Shown here: in pieces, positions 1-12,065 of the stretch
How positions within the stretch are numbered: the stretch's first letter is position 1
How the letters are laid out: every line of letters starts with the position of its first letter
Origin: Sabethes cyaneus
Taxonomy: Eukaryota > Arthropoda > Insecta > Diptera > Culicidae
Assembly (NCBI RefSeq): GCF_943734655.1
Contig: NC_071355.1
Location: forward strand, 69,197,449-69,261,448
Length of the DNA: 64,000 nucleotides
Reading direction: 5' to 3'
The notes under the pieces: generated by a model
Told to the model about the DNA's origin: nothing
Seen by the model: the letters and a program-made list of their open reading frames with translations, nothing else
The model's database searches: none
Program-made: the position numbers and the translations under genes

Positions 1-200
1 ATCATAATGTAGAATGGTTCTGTGGACCACTTCCTGCACAGCTTATTTGCGCGAGTTTTAGCCACCTTGCTCTGTTTGTCGTTCATGTGGTCATTGAATT
101 TAGTCCAGGTGTCATTAGCTTTTGCATAAAGCAAATCATAGCTTTCGTCTTATTTTCTTTATCTTATTTTCATCTTATTCTGGGTTAACGTCTGAATTGG

Positions 201-476
201 TTAAGTCCTGGCTTTCTTTCGATGGGCGTGGCGGTACCACTTTTCCTTTTCCTTGAAAGTCGGATGGTCCTTGAACGTTTTGATCACTTGGGATACGGTC
301 GAATGTCCGATTCCGAGCTGTTCACTGGTCCTTCGATGGGAAAAATTTGGTTTTTTTTCGCTCTTAATTTTTCTTATTCCGAAGCCACCCAAACCTGTAA
401 CCACCCAATAGTTTTTGATGAAATCGTAGATGAATCTGTCGATATAAACAATACACTTTCATCTACTTTCAGTCAT
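201..476 (-). pseudogene. Tc1/mariner-type (ITm) transposase, N-terminal scrap
   Basis: A minus-strand reading frame starts at an ATG near 476, hits a stop almost at once, then runs open to 201. The open part holds a helix-turn-helix-like stretch (RRTSEQLGIGHSTVSQVIK) preceded by a basic segment, the arrangement found at the N terminus of Tc1/mariner transposases that bind terminal repeats. No catalytic DDE/D part follows; past 201 the frame is lost. It is a decayed fragment. It could be a chance helix-turn-helix-like peptide, but its order matches the family. Family assignment is inference from this one motif. Confidence 0.35.
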
Positions 477-2271
477 TTTTGCACACAAGGAAGAAACCTA
501 CAAACAAAAGGGTGTGTTCAATTTTCTTCGAATACAATCTTTATTAAAAAAACTGAAACCTTTCGCCAGTAGGAAAATGTTTGTATTTCGCGAGAAAGTA
601 AAATCAACACCTTTAAGTTATTTTGCCTTGAAAACCCCATATTCACGGACCCATTGAACAGTCATCTCAGCACGGCAAAACACTACACACTTTCGAACAA
701 AACGAGGTAGTGCACGAAGCTGTGAGTAAAAAAACACACAACGCCAAAGTAAACATTCTCATTCGTTCAACTGGTAAAAATACAAAACAAATCCTACCGT
801 GGTATGCAAATTTTCGTCGAAACCCCACTCGATAGAAGGATGCCAAAGATTCGAACAGGTTCCTCTCCGCCGTGGCAGTTTAATCTTTCGTCGTTAGTTA
901 GGAATTTCACCCCAAAAAAAAACATTTCAACGTTAAAACAGGCGAATCGTCCGAAATCGACCGTGAACGGTGCACCGTGCAGAGCCAAGATGATGAATGG
1001 CGAAAAGATAATAGAAAACGAACACTTCATTGCAACAATAGGTCGTATAAACAAACTGTAGCAAATATACTGAGCACTGGCCTCCGACAGCATAGTTATG
1101 CTCAACGATTTGAAGGAAAAACTTTGCTTGAGAGCGCATACCTACCCACCTACCTGGCTACTCGAGGCGCCAGTCACGAACCTGGCTTAGCAGTTCGAAA
1201 AATGAGTATCGTGAGACCAACCGGCTTGATTCTTTTGTTCCGGACCACTAACTAGTTAGTCTAGGGCAGTTCAAAAAATTTGTTCATTCGCTTTCAGACT
1301 GGTTCGAAGAAAAAGTTCACCAAAAAGTTGCGCCACCAGGGAAAAGGTATATTTCCTACCTACCGAAAGCAATGTGCGAAACTGTTTTACATAACAGTCC
1401 AAAATTATCGGCTATTCTGCGCCAGGTTATTATAGCAGCTGCATCAGACGGTTTAGATTTTCGAGAAAGGAGTGCTTTCGCTTTCCTCTCGTCTGGCTCT
1501 TGAGCTGACTGAAATGCCGGCACTGCTGTTCGAAAGTAACAAGCATAATGCCACAAGTTAGGGTCAATGGTGTTAACTTTTAAGTATAGATGAATAGTCT
1601 TAAGTTGAGCAAAGATTTGCACCGTATTTCAAGGAGGGTGAAGCATGATCATTTATTGACTACTATAACGTATAGAATCAACCTCAATTCTATGAGAATC
1701 TAGATCAGATTACTTGTAAAAAAACAGTTGCAATTGATTCAATATAACCCGCCCAGTGCTACTGCACGGTTCAACGAACCTCTATGGTTCGGACGGTGAC
1801 CATTCATTATAATTTGTTGATGTAACGTGAATTGGGAAAAAACGAAACGTTTTGGTCCGCTAATTCGGAGAGCACAACACCACACACGCAGTCGTTGTGC
1901 CGGTGGTTGGTGGCACGTTTATTTACTGGTTTTCATTTTGCGCGCTCGTGAACGATAAAATATTTTTTTGCGCACTTCTAATGGCGTGCGAATGAAAAGA
2001 TTATTTGTTGTGCAAATTGAACCGTAATATTAGCTGGTCATTGAAGACCTAATATGGTTAAATGTATGCGCAAACATACATTTTGGTAAGTTAAAAATTT
2101 AAAATTCGTACTTAATTAGTTTCGTACTAAATTAATTTGAAAAAGACCCTTGAAACTGGCAGTTAGTAGCAGATCTTCCTAAGCATTGTTTCAAAAATGA
2201 GAAAAATTTGCAGCATTGTTTCGATATTATCGATAATAATCTACTTATATTTGAGAAAATCAGGTTAGTAC
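477..2271. other. No gene recognised
   Basis: Mixed unique-looking sequence with short, overlapping, mutually inconsistent frames. The longest minus-strand frame (1356-1622, 88 codons) shows no motif I recognise. No repeat boundary, splice pair or RNA gene could be supported. Confidence 0.4.
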
Positions 2272-2278
2272 GGTACCG

Positions 2279-2480
2279 CTGTACCCCCCAGTTAGCTTCG
2301 AAGTACGATGCTAGTCTAACAAGTTAGTCGTCGTATGTTCGAGTTTTGATTGGGCGGTATTGCTAGAATAAGTATAGGAACGTTGTACTAGCCCCGTAAT
2401 TCTCTGACTGCCTTCGATGACCGGTTGAGAACTTTGTCGATAAATGAAAGACATTTATACGTAAGGCTTTGCTTTGATAT
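2279..2480 (+). repeat. tRNA-derived SINE, family A, copy 1
   Basis: The 5' part is tRNA-like, with an A-box-like segment from about 2292 and a B-box-like GTTCGAGTTTT at 2337-2347, the two internal RNA polymerase III promoter elements. The body matches two other copies in this window, at 37345-37570 (plus) and 47160-47345 (minus), sharing the block ACTGCGAAGTCT/CTGCCTTCGATG and the GTCGATAAA region. Family A resembles mosquito tRNA-SINEs of the Feilai type, but that name is not established here. Confidence 0.65.
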
Positions 2481-3001
2481 ATCTCGAGATCAGCTAATGG
2501 AGATTATGCTGTATTTTTAGAATGATGAAATTGAACTTGCCTCAATGAATTGATGGTAGTGTGCTTATTTTAATACATTAGATGAGACAATCTGCTCCTG
2601 TGAGTAATATTTTTTCGATATAAAAGGTATTGTATTGCTCTAATGTACTCGAATCTATAACGTTATCTATCAACAGAGTTCACTTTCTATAGAGACCTCC
2701 CAGTCGGAACTGACTTATCGGAAGCTACAATCGAAAGATAACGTCAACCGTTATCTGTGTTTGCAAAATATGGGAAAACAGCTTGGGTAGACTATTCCTA
2801 CCCATTAGGACAACATTGCTTTTGTGTTTAGTTTGATAGCGATTGTACACTTGATACGAATGCTGCAGTATTTGCTGGTTTGGTCTTACTCCAACGGACA
2901 AAAAGTAATCATTATGATTAATTGAATTCTTTAGGAGTGTTTTGATTCTTGTACATTCTGTTAGGGCATGATGTCACTTTTAAACGCAGCATTACGTCTT
3001 G

Positions 3002-3145
3002 CTGGAAGAGACGATGTCATTCCAAAAAATCTTAGAAGAAATCTTTGTGACGCTAGACAAACAGTGATTAGGTTTTGAGCGTTAATTATTCAGCGGTTTC
3101 CTGATCAGTTTTCAACATTGTGGCACTAATCGATCAGAAAATCTA
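3002..3145 (+). repeat. Dispersed repeat B, copy 1
   Basis: Starts GATGTCATTCCAAAAAATC and aligns along about 140 bp with 24466-24595 on the same strand, sharing GTTTTGA.CG.TAAT and the CAATCGAT segment. Noncoding; family unknown. The second copy is followed by a tandem array, this one is not. Confidence 0.6.
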
Positions 3146-3349
3146 CTTGATTTCACGCGCATTAGCGTGTCCAAACATAGACAAAAGGTGGAGCACCCAA
3201 CCTTTCAGAAGAATATTTTAACCTGGAAAAACGGAGTAATAGTGGGCGGAATAGGCGAATCTATTATTAGGATTACCACGAAGATACCGACAGATTTGGT
3301 TGAAAACTTGGGATTCAATTTGATTGAAACATGAATTTCATCGTGAACT

Positions 3350-3609
3350 GGAAATTGGACTTAAAATTGGAATTGGAATTGGAATTGGACTTAAATTTGG
3401 AACAATTTGCAAGATTTGGAAGATTTACTTGGGATTTGACATAAAATCAGACTAAAGACAGAATTTAAAGTGTTAGTTTGAAATTGGACTTGAAATTTTA
3501 TTGGAATTGAATTTGATATTGAATTAGACTTGGAATTGGATTTGAAAGGCTCGAAACTGAACTTAAAATTGTACTTGAAATCGGACATAAATCGGATTTA
3601 AATTTGGCT
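3350..3609. repeat. Degenerate minisatellite built on TTGGACTTGAAATT
   Basis: Loose tandem reiteration of GGAATTGGACTTAAA-like units with a period near 12 bp. The same motif, on the other strand (AATTTCAAGTCC), recurs at 37050-37345, 40390-40450 and 41230-41725. Peptides in the minus frames here (runs of Ser, Asn, Phe, Lys) are by-products of the repeat and not proteins. Confidence 0.7.
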
Positions 3610-3620
3610 TGAAAATAGAC

Positions 3621-4765
3621 TTTTTTTTTGTAAGGACTCATCACTGCGACCAGTATCGTTAGATCTATTGTGATATCGCCCGAGTGTTTGCTGTATGACC
3701 TGCACTGCATTTCTTTGCTATAATCGCTATTGAGTGAGCGATATAGGGTATGTTGCTACATCGTCGTAATTGCCTATTCCCGTCCTATCCAACACAAATT
3801 ATTAAAAATATCACCATTTTTATGACACACAATGCAAAACTAGTTATTCCCTAATATTTTAGTTAGTTGTCTATCATACGCAATCAATCAAAGTGAGCTG
3901 AGATCTATTTAAATGCTTTTTATCATTAAAGAAGTCCTACCAGCCAAATTTCCTACGTTTTTTCGTGCGACGAAGAAGACAATGTCGACTAATCGTTTTA
4001 ATTTCCGTCATTCATAAATGAAAATAACTCATGCAAGGCATTGTCGTTATTCTACAGCCAGAAAAACTTGCCAGACCTGCAGAAATTTTGTAGAATAACA
4101 TTTGTCATGCCGTCCTACACAAATACATGCGCATTAGCTTCGTAAACATTGTTGTGATTTTTAGTTCGGACGATGAAAAATTTTGTTGGACGGATTTTGA
4201 AACGGTACGACGAATTTTAGTAATGAAGTCAGTTACGTAATGTCAATAATATGCTTTAATAGTCGCTTTTCAGTGATTTCAAAGTTCACGGATCGGAAGG
4301 TAAGTGTGGTTTAGTCAAATCAGTACAAGAACTTTTGGAGTATTCACTAAATCCATCCAGCAAATGATGAACATTAGAATGGCTTTCCTTATTACGACGG
4401 GAATTAGAAAAAGACCCTACTTATTGAATTTCATGCGTGCTTGTGTGTAATTGGGTTTTACCCTTCTATCAATGGTTTCTCTACTTTACCCACCTTGTTC
4501 CACATGATAGCGCTGTCCCCAATTATAGCCATCCCTGGCACAGCACACCAGTGCATTTAACTATAAGGGTCTCATTTTGCGCTGTCAATAGGCCTTATCG
4601 GGATAACATAGAATTTAGCATTAAGGAAGGGTAAATGAGGGGCCTGAGAATAAACCCATGCGTAAGTCACTTTGACATCGAATGGCCTGATTCTACTAAG
4701 ATTCGAACCCACGACCATTCGCTTGCCAAAGCAGACTCGGTAACCTTGCGGCTACAGAGCCCCTC
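3621..4765 (-). repeat. tRNA-derived SINE, family B, with internal filler
   Basis: Read on the minus strand, a tRNA-like head occupies about 4765-4680, with B-box GTGGGTTCGAATC. The body runs to a poly(A) (nine T on the plus strand at 3621-3629). A 13-bp direct repeat, TGAAAATAGACTT, lies at 3610-3622 and 4766-4778 and is the target-site duplication expected for LINE-driven insertion. Body blocks at 3621-3745 and 4505-4680 match the second copy at 35045-35257. The middle, about 3746-4500, is extra and includes the ITm-derived repeat at 4085-4428. Confidence 0.7.
4085..4428. repeat. ITm transposon-derived dispersed repeat, copy 1
   Basis: About 340 bp aligning on the same strand with 16574-16916, including CCGTCCTACACAAA, TTAGCTTCGTAAACATTGTT and GATCGGAAGGTAAGTGTG. 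The second copy runs directly into a transposase C terminus, so this copy is probably the noncoding flank of the same transposon. No coding part remains here. Confidence 0.7.
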
Positions 4766-4844
4766 TGAAAATAGACTTGGAATTACATTTGAAATTAGAG
4801 TTGATATCGAGATTCGTAAGAATGGTGATAAAAAGGGACATCGG

Positions 4845-5230
4845 CAATTCGAAAAAGTAATTTTGGGACCAATGTTCTACCGTTGTAAGCAATTCAACGA
4901 CGATTCTCAACATGGATTTATGCCACTTCGACCAACCACGACGAATCTCCTTTCATTTACTACTCATGCAACGGATACCGTCGAGGTGTTTCCAAACCGA
5001 TGCAATCTACACCGACCTCTCTACTGCTTTTGAGAAGTTAAATCATTAAATTGCGATTGCCAAACTGGACAAGATGGAACTTAACAGAATCCTACTGCTC
5101 GGGCTGAAGTCCTACTTGGCAGATCGGCATCTGGTTGTGAAAATCGGAGAATCAATATCCAACGAGTTTATTGCTACGACCGGTGTTCCACATGGCAGCC
5201 ATCTGGGCCCGCTCATTTTCGTACTATACT
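4845..5230 (+). pseudogene. Jockey/CR1-type reverse transcriptase, 5' half
   Basis: Plus-strand frames encode a reverse transcriptase core split by frameshifts. QHGFMPLRPTTTNLLSF near 4910 is followed by a YTDLSTAF-like motif-A region near 5010, then GLKSYLADRHLVVKIGE and GVPHGSHLGPLIFVLYF (motif B and its flank) ending at 5230. This order and spacing is typical of Jockey/CR1-like non-LTR retrotransposons, which copy their RNA at nicked chromosomal DNA. The frame is cut off at 5230 by the tail of an RTE-like insertion and matching sequence resumes at 8184. Confidence 0.8.
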
Positions 5231-5297
5231 TCTTCTTCTTCTTCTTCAGCAGCATAGTGCCGGGGTGACTCGTGCTGTCTCAAGCACTCGTCTCCAT

Positions 5298-6743
5298 TCA
5301 ACTCGGTCTTGGGCCACTCGTCGCCAATTTCCTAGTCGTCTCAGAAGTCGCAAATCGCTTTCGACCTGGTCGAGCCATCGTGCACGTTGGGCCCCCTGTT
5401 CCTGGTGCCTGGTAGGGTTGTTGAAGATGACTATTTTCGTCGCACTGCCGTCCGGTATCCTTACGACGTGTCAGGCCCACCGTAGCCTGCTAACTTTCGC
5501 TAGATGTACGACGGGAGTCTCCCCAAGCAGTGCCTGTAGCTCGTGATTCATACGCCTCCGCCACACTCCGCTTTCAGTTTGTACTCCGCCGAATATCGTC
5601 CGCAGCACGTTCCGCTCAAACACGGCAAGGGCGCGTGTGTCTTCCGTAAGCAGCGTCACGGCTTCAAGTCCATATAGAACTACCGGTCTAATAATGGTTT
5701 AGTACATTGTTAGCTTCGTGCGGCGGCGTATGCTTCCTGATCGTAGCGTTTTACGAAGGGCAAAGTAGGCCCGATTTCCCGCTTGGATCTCCTTCCTAGT
5801 GTTGTTGTCCGCGGTCACCAGCGATCCCAAATACACGAACTCCTCTACCACTTCTAGTTCGTCGCTGTCAACGGTTACCGTCCGTGGGACGCGCGCGTTT
5901 GTTTCCTTTGAGCCTCTTCCTTTCATGTATTTGGTCCCCTTGTCTCAACCCTCGCCGCGTCTCGAAGGGACTCGAGAGTGTCCCAGAGATGCGTACGAAA
6001 CACATCACTCGATCTAATGTAGCTCTAAACAGTCGCGTCAGTTTGTCCGGAAAACCGTGTTCGTGCATTATCTGCCATAGCTTGTCTCAATCGACTGTAT
6101 CGTATGCTGCTTTGAAATCAATAAAGATGTGATGCGTGGGCACGTTGTACTTCCGACATTTCTGCAAGATCTATCGGATAGTAAAAATTTGGTCCGTAGT
6201 TGCGCGAGCCCCCATGAAACCCGCCTGATAATTCCCTACGAAACCTTGTGCTATCGGTGACAGCCGGCGTAACAGGATCTGGGAGAGTACCTTGTAGGCG
6301 GCGTTTACTAGCGTAATACCACGATAGTTGCAGCAATCTAGCCATCTGTAGATGGGACAAACCAGTCCTTCCATCCATTCCTCCGGTAGCTTTTCCTCCT
6401 CCCATATCCTCGAAATAACCCAGTGTGGAGCCTTTGCAAGCGTTTCTCCGCTATGTTTATAAAGCTCTGCCGGAAGGCGGTCCTTCCCAGCGGCTTTATT
6501 GGTCTTCAGTAGCCCGATTTCTCGTTTGACTTCTTGGAGATCAGGTGCTAGGACATTACTATCTTCCATGGGCGCTCCTAGGTTAATTTCCGTTCCGCCT
6601 CCTTCTGCGACTTCGCCATTGAGGTGTTCATCGAAGAACTGCTTCCACCTGTCGACCACCTTGCGCTCGTTTGTAATTAGATGCCCTTCCTCGTCCCTAC
6701 ACATGTCAGGTTTCGGTGTGTAGCCCTTCCGAGTTTGGTTCAC
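5298..6743 (-). pseudogene. RTE-like reverse transcriptase and C-terminal domain
   Basis: 6171-6743 holds the N-terminal RT part (VDRWKQFFDEHLNGE, LKTNKAAGKDRLPAELYKH, NYRGITLVNAAYKVLS, YQAGFMGARATTDQIF). 5868-6068 holds RISGTLSSPFETRRGLRQGD (motif B); the frame then skips past the expected YADD block straight to VDSDELEVVEEFVYLGSL (5699-5926), so the catalytic Asp pair is missing, apparently by deletion. 5471-5659 holds VFERNVLRTIFGGVQ and RRRMNHELQALLGE. The C-terminal DNA-binding-like end reaches about 5298. Many stops and shifts; not functional. Confidence 0.85.
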
Positions 6744-6929
6744 CTTCTCATAAAACTTGCGCGTGTCATTAGTTCGGAATAGTTACTCTAATTCTTCACG
6801 ATCTCTGTCCTCTGTTCTAGCTCGTCGGTATTTGGCCAGGTTCTCTCTAGTGGCAGTACTTAGATAATTTTTCCAAGCATTTTTTTTCTCCTCCACCGCT
6901 GGTTGGCATTCCCCATCAAACCAATCATT

Positions 6930-7930
6930 TTATGTAGTCCGAGGCTTAATACCTAGTGCCGCGGTAGCGGCCTCTCCGATGGCCGAGCGTATTCTGCCCC
7001 AACCGTCTTCGAGGTTTGAAGCACCTAACTCCTCGGAAGAAGGCAGTGCGTCATTCAGTACTCGCGCGTAGTTCTCGGCAGCTTGTGGGTTATCTAGCTG
7101 CCTGATATTCAGCCGAGGAGGGCGGCTTTGACGTGTCCAGTATACGGTGGACAGCTTTGTGCGCACATGTACTGCTACTAGGTAATGGTCAGAATCAATA
7201 TCCGCACCCCTACGGGAGCGTACGTTCGTGATGTTAGAGAAAAACCAGCCCTTTATGAGAACGTGGTCAATTTGGTTCATTGTACGTTGGTCAGGTGATC
7301 TCCAAGCGGCTTTGTGGATATCCTTGCGCGGAAAAAAGGTGCTCCGGATCACCAGGCCTCGGGAAGCTGCGAAGTTTATACATCTTTGGCCGTTATCGTT
7401 TGTGTCGGTGTGCAGGCTATGGGGTCCTACCACCGGTCCTACCGACCTGGGCGTTCATATCCCCGATGACGATCTTGATGTCCCGTGACGAGCAACTGTC
7501 GTACGTTGAGTCCAGCCTCGCGTAGAACGCTTCTTTCTCATCGTCGAATCTACTTTCGTGCGGGCAGTGTACGTTAATGATGCTATAATTGAAGAAACGG
7601 CCCTTTATCCTCAATACACACATTCTCTCGTTGATCGCCTTCCAATCTATCACGCGATCCTGCATTCCGCCCAGCACTACAAAGCCCGTCCCCAGTTCGT
7701 TGGTAGCGCCACCGCTCTGGTAAAACTGGGCCTTTCCGCGACGGATCTTCCATCTTCTCCTTTGCGACAGATTTCCTGCAGAGCTACGATGCCGAGTTTG
7801 CGGAGTTCCAGCTGTTCAATCAGCACCCGCTCGCAACCTGCGAAATTTAGCGATCTGCAGTTCCAAGTCCCGAGTCTCCATTCGTCGTCCTTGTTCCGTC
7901 GCCTAGGTCGATGCCGAATATTCCGCTCCG
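6930..7930 (-). pseudogene. RTE-like APE endonuclease domain
   Basis: Minus-strand pieces in N-to-C order: a segment with GIVALQEICRKG near 7790 (catalytic Glu motif), then 7417-7677 with SIINVHCPHE and IVIGDMNAQVGR (Asp/Asn motif), then 6930-7433 with IDHVLIKG and ADIDSDHYLVAVHVRTK (the Asp-His motif). These are the signatures of apurinic-like endonucleases that nick target DNA in non-LTR retrotransposition. At least two frame changes separate the pieces, so no full domain can be made. Confidence 0.85.
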
Positions 7931-8183
7931 AATATGCTTGAATGTTGTTAGTTTTTTTTAAATTTAGGTGTGTAGCCGTACTGGGGCAACACTACCGAGT
8001 CTCGTGATGGGGCTGTCATCTTATAGTGCCGAGACTCACTACCTCCTTCCCGGTTAGTATACGACCTTAGTTTCCACCGGGGTTGGTTACCCGTTCTCCG
8101 CTAAGGTTGCTCGTATTCCGGCTGGTACCACGAGGAGGTCGGGATCGGAGTTGCTGGATAAGAGGCTAACGACCACTATGGGG

Positions 8184-8375
8184 TCTATATTCCGCATTAT
8201 CCAGCCGTTTACCAACTACGTAATACGTTCCACGAACACTTTTATTACGCTGATGACAGCAGTTCTGACCACTTTTGATGATTTCTCGATGTGCGAGTAT
8301 TCCGGATTCTCGCGACGCGCGAACAAAATTTTAATGCGTCGCTTTTCTTGCTTAGACACCGTTCTCCAAAACTGA
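8184..8375 (+). pseudogene. Jockey/CR1-type reverse transcriptase, continuation
   Basis: Directly after the RTE-like element, plus-strand frames again look like the same RT class. A YYADD stretch lies near 8246, then FSRRANKILM...LDTVLQN at 8290-8375, which resembles the post-catalytic segment of Jockey/CR1 enzymes (FSRK.NPI..DTVLQ). This is the other side of the gene cut at 5230. The frames do not join cleanly and a stop ends the segment. Confidence 0.5.
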
Positions 8376-11300
8376 GGAACAAACGTCGAAATTAAAAGGC
8401 AATTGGAACACGAACATGTTAGCTGAAAATGTTGGTGAATTCAAATTTGATCAACCCGCTCGGCTGTGTGTGAGTGCCACGAAGATGTTGGGCTCGGTGC
8501 TCGTGCTGAATAACCCGATGCGGTTTTTGCTGCGGACCTATTGTCGAAATTTTTGTTTTGCTGCTAATAAAATAGAATGTGTTAATCGTAGGCCCAGAAG
8601 TTAAGTCAATAAAAAACGTTAAAATATTACTTTGTAAAACTTGTTGATAACAACCATTCCGCAAAAACATAAACTATCGCAATCATTTCCCACGGTGGTG
8701 GTTATAACCGGGTGATTCTCCGAAATAACTAAATCGCCTCGGCTTGTTCCCAGTAAATAATTTACGACTCTAACAATAAAGATCGACACTGCCTCTATAA
8801 TCATCGTTATCACTTACCTTGATTGCTGGTAGGTGGCCCATCAATATGCACCTGTCTACGTTTTTTCAATCTACGGATTTATATTTCACCATCATAGATA
8901 GACGATTCTATCTGCCCGCATTCCACGCCGATACCGAACTCTAGGAACCGGCAAATTGAAAACGAGGGTAAAACAAGACGGAATACAGGGAGCGCGTGTG
9001 TGCGTCTCTGTCGACACAATTGCCCCAAAGTTGCTTCGATCGCGATAAATCCATATTACACTGGTCGGATAGCGCGCGGTCGGTGTGGTACCTTGGTTGC
9101 GGTATGTACACACTACACGCTACATACATACTCAATCCTCGGGTTTCTAACTGGCCACCCGCCGGTCGGCCCCGGCTCAGCTTTACAAGCCACCTTTCCC
9201 AGCTAGATGCAGTTTTTGCCGCCCGCAACAGAAAGATGATTAGCCGGAATTACGGTCGATTTACCTTCGAGGGGGGATGTACCTGGTTTCAGTTCAGCGG
9301 GTGCCGTTGAACACGTCAAAATAATCCCTAAACTTGCTTTGGTAATCGAAAAACTGCGTTTAAACCGTGATCGTAAATAAAATATTTTATGGACCATATT
9401 TTGATAAAACTTTACACAAAAAATCACGGCATACAACCCTGTTGCGTGTACGATTCACTTTCCGCGAAATTTATAGCTTGCTTGGTTTGTTTCAGCTTTG
9501 TACCTTTCCAGCAAGCGGCTTGATGAAGATGACGTGATACAGTTTTCTATTCAGCACTCAGGTTTCCGCGTCTGAGCCGATAATGCAGAAGCCATGGAAT
9601 GCGATATCGAATACGAGCAAGCCTATTTTAGAACTTGCGACGACGTAATGTTCGATTCACCCACTGGTACAAGCTGGATTAATTAAATTTATTGAAGCTT
9701 TCATGCGTTTCCAGCGGCGTTGTTGATATCGTCAACCGAGGTCCAAATCTGGTGCATTCACCTTTTGTCCGATTCTGATAGAGGAAAGTAAAGTAAAAGC
9801 CAGTTAGCTGTAGCGGGAAGCTACTTATGGAGTGCGAAAAAGGAAAACAAACATATCGGATTGCGAGCAACAGCTCCAGCCGGCCTCATTTCAACCAAGT
9901 TCGAGACGTCGTCGTACCAAGTTCGAGATCTGCCGATCCGGTTCAATGTTTTTGATACGATTAAATTCCCAGTTTCGAATTGAAAGAAGCTTGGCAGAAG
10001 GTCATTGCTGCATGAGTTCTCAAATCAAGAATGTTATTAAAACATTTATGAACACTCGTGAGTATTGTTGTAGGTACCTATCACAGAGTGCTTAATACTT
10101 GTAATTTGTGATATTCACAACATGCATGTAAATCAGTTCAATTATTAACTACACCAGAGAGCTGGTAATCCGGTAATAATAATGAGCTCGATGTCACGTA
10201 AGGTTCATTTAGCTAACGCAACCTGAAACCGACACAATAATTAACCGCAAATTATGCCCCATGCCAAACCGGTTCACTTTGATCGGCTTGAACTCCACCG
10301 AATACCACGCCACGGTAGATGCAAACGAGAGTACCTACCCCTTTAGCGTAAAATTCTACCGGATGCCACACTAAAAGAGGCCAAACATGCGCCAACACGC
10401 GACATTCTATTGAGTAACTCAGGCAGCGGGTGTAGGCGTACATATTTCACGTGACATGGCCGGCAGTTTATTTGGTTAAATATTCTGCAGAACTATAGAA
10501 TGTCGAGCAAAAACGGAACAGAACATAAAATATTTAGATGTTGACGGCGCGTCACGCTCCTCTTCCTGTGCTTTGTCGCATCGATCGATCGATGCACTGT
10601 ATAGGCGGCACTGTATCGCTTCGATAGTTTCGATCCATACCGAAGGACGGACGGAGTGTTCGAAGGTTACCCATCCGGTAACCACGGACGGAGCTCCACT
10701 CGTTTGATGCGACAAGCACCAGCGGAAAAGCGAACGAAATCAATCTCCAACAACCTGTTGACCAACCTAATTCCGCTTTATTAAAAATAAAACCGTTTCC
10801 TTTTTGGTATGGCACTGTGTATTAAATACGAGTGTCAACTTAATTATTTATCCGTTTCAATGAGCATGGTCATTTTGTGTCCGTTACACTTACTGTTGTT
10901 TTGTCTGTGGAGCCATTTCAACGAATTTAACACCATCATCCTAAATCTTCATCGTTTATTCTATTTACTAAGGTCACTTTTTAAACCGGAAAAAATCAAA
11001 TGAAATATGTATGATGTGGGCTATGATGTATCAACAACTTAATTGTACCGCAAGGGTGTAATATAGGGCACACAGATAAACAGAAGAGACTCTCTCGTTA
11101 ATTCCATCGTCCAAGCAAAAAGCACTTATTTCCAAAAAAAACTTGTTTCGCAACATGGCCACACTACAGCACTCGAGTTTTCAGTATAAAACTGTACAAA
11201 TGTAAAACCCCTGCAGCATAAAACCCTACAAATATAAGTTACTCAACAAACTGCATAACAGAGAGTGCTAGTGAGCAATCAATATGCGTAGGACGACATT

Positions 11301-11640
11301 TTTTTTGTGTCATCATGACAGTTCGTCAGTGTACGGCAGTTAAATATCGGCTGGAGACTTGTTGTGTACGCTGAGATCTGAAGCCGTTTCTGGCTGTTCA
11401 AACGGTTGCAGATGGTCGCCACCTGCAAGCGTACTCGAACCACTCGCAAGTGGCTTAAAATAATTGGCGCGAAATGCGAGGTAATAAGTTTCAGCGGTAT
11501 CAAAAATTCATTTTTTTTAGCTAAGAAATCGATAGGACTACACTAAGTCAATCATGTTTAACACTAAAATTACATTTGAACACAAAGATTACATTTACCT
11601 TACATTTGATCTCAACAGTCCCTGTCCTTCTAAATCTTCT
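8376..11640. other. No gene recognised; low-repeat sequence
   Basis: Mostly unique-looking, with stretches of moderate GC around 8950-9300 and 10250-10790. An 18-bp perfect palindrome, GCATCGATCGATCGATGC, lies at 10578-10595. I found no reading frame with recognisable domains, no convincing splice pair and no transposon boundary. Confidence 0.4.
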
Positions 11641-11641
11641 A

Positions 11642-12065
11642 AATATACATAAAAGTGAACGTATGGGTTTGTTCCGCCATAACTCAGGAACGCCTGAACC
11701 GTTCTCCACCAAACTTAACATATATGCCGTGTTTGGCATAAGGAGTTGGTTTTAGCGGGATAGAAAAACAAGGGGCGACCCTTGTCGAATGAGGAAGTCA
11801 AAATAAGTAAAACGCGTTGCGTGTCTTTCGCATTCGGACAGCTAACAAATGTACATGTGGCTGTTGGACAAAAGGGAAAGGGAAAGGGAAAGAGCTGACA
11901 AGATGGGAGGGATGGGCAAATGAGGAAAATAGCTTTGCTCTTTGCATTATGGGAATTTACGAAACGAAATCTGATATGCAAGTGGCTTGAAGATAAGAAG
12001 GAAGGTCTACTACTAAAAATATAAAAGTGAATTTAGGTTTTTATGTACCGCCATAACTCTTAATT
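11642..12065 (+). repeat. Repeated AAAAGTGAA...CCGCCATAACTC motif
   Basis: The block ATAAAAGTGAACGTATGGG followed by TTCCGCCATAACTC at 11650-11690 recurs in degraded form at 12020-12060. The sequence after the first block (CACCAAACTTAACATATATG, GGGCGACCC) resembles 3' parts of mosquito repeats, but I cannot name the family. A GGGAAA tract lies at 11873-11892. 12066-13149 shows nothing further. Confidence 0.35.

Larger units (their letters stand above)
5231..8183 (-). mobile_element. RTE-like non-LTR retrotransposon, full length but decayed
   Basis: The 3' end is a TTC/GAA microsatellite tail at 5231-5248; the 5' end is the CCCC at 8180-8183. The 5' leader (about 7950-8183) matches that of the intact relative starting at 54754, including a block around CCTCCTCGTGGTACCAGCC. 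The single coding region in between (endonuclease, reverse transcriptase, C-terminal domain) is broken by many frameshifts and stops. It lies inside a Jockey/CR1-like pseudogene of opposite strand. A short imperfect repeat (CTATAC/CTATAT) at the borders may be the decayed target duplication. Confidence 0.85.
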
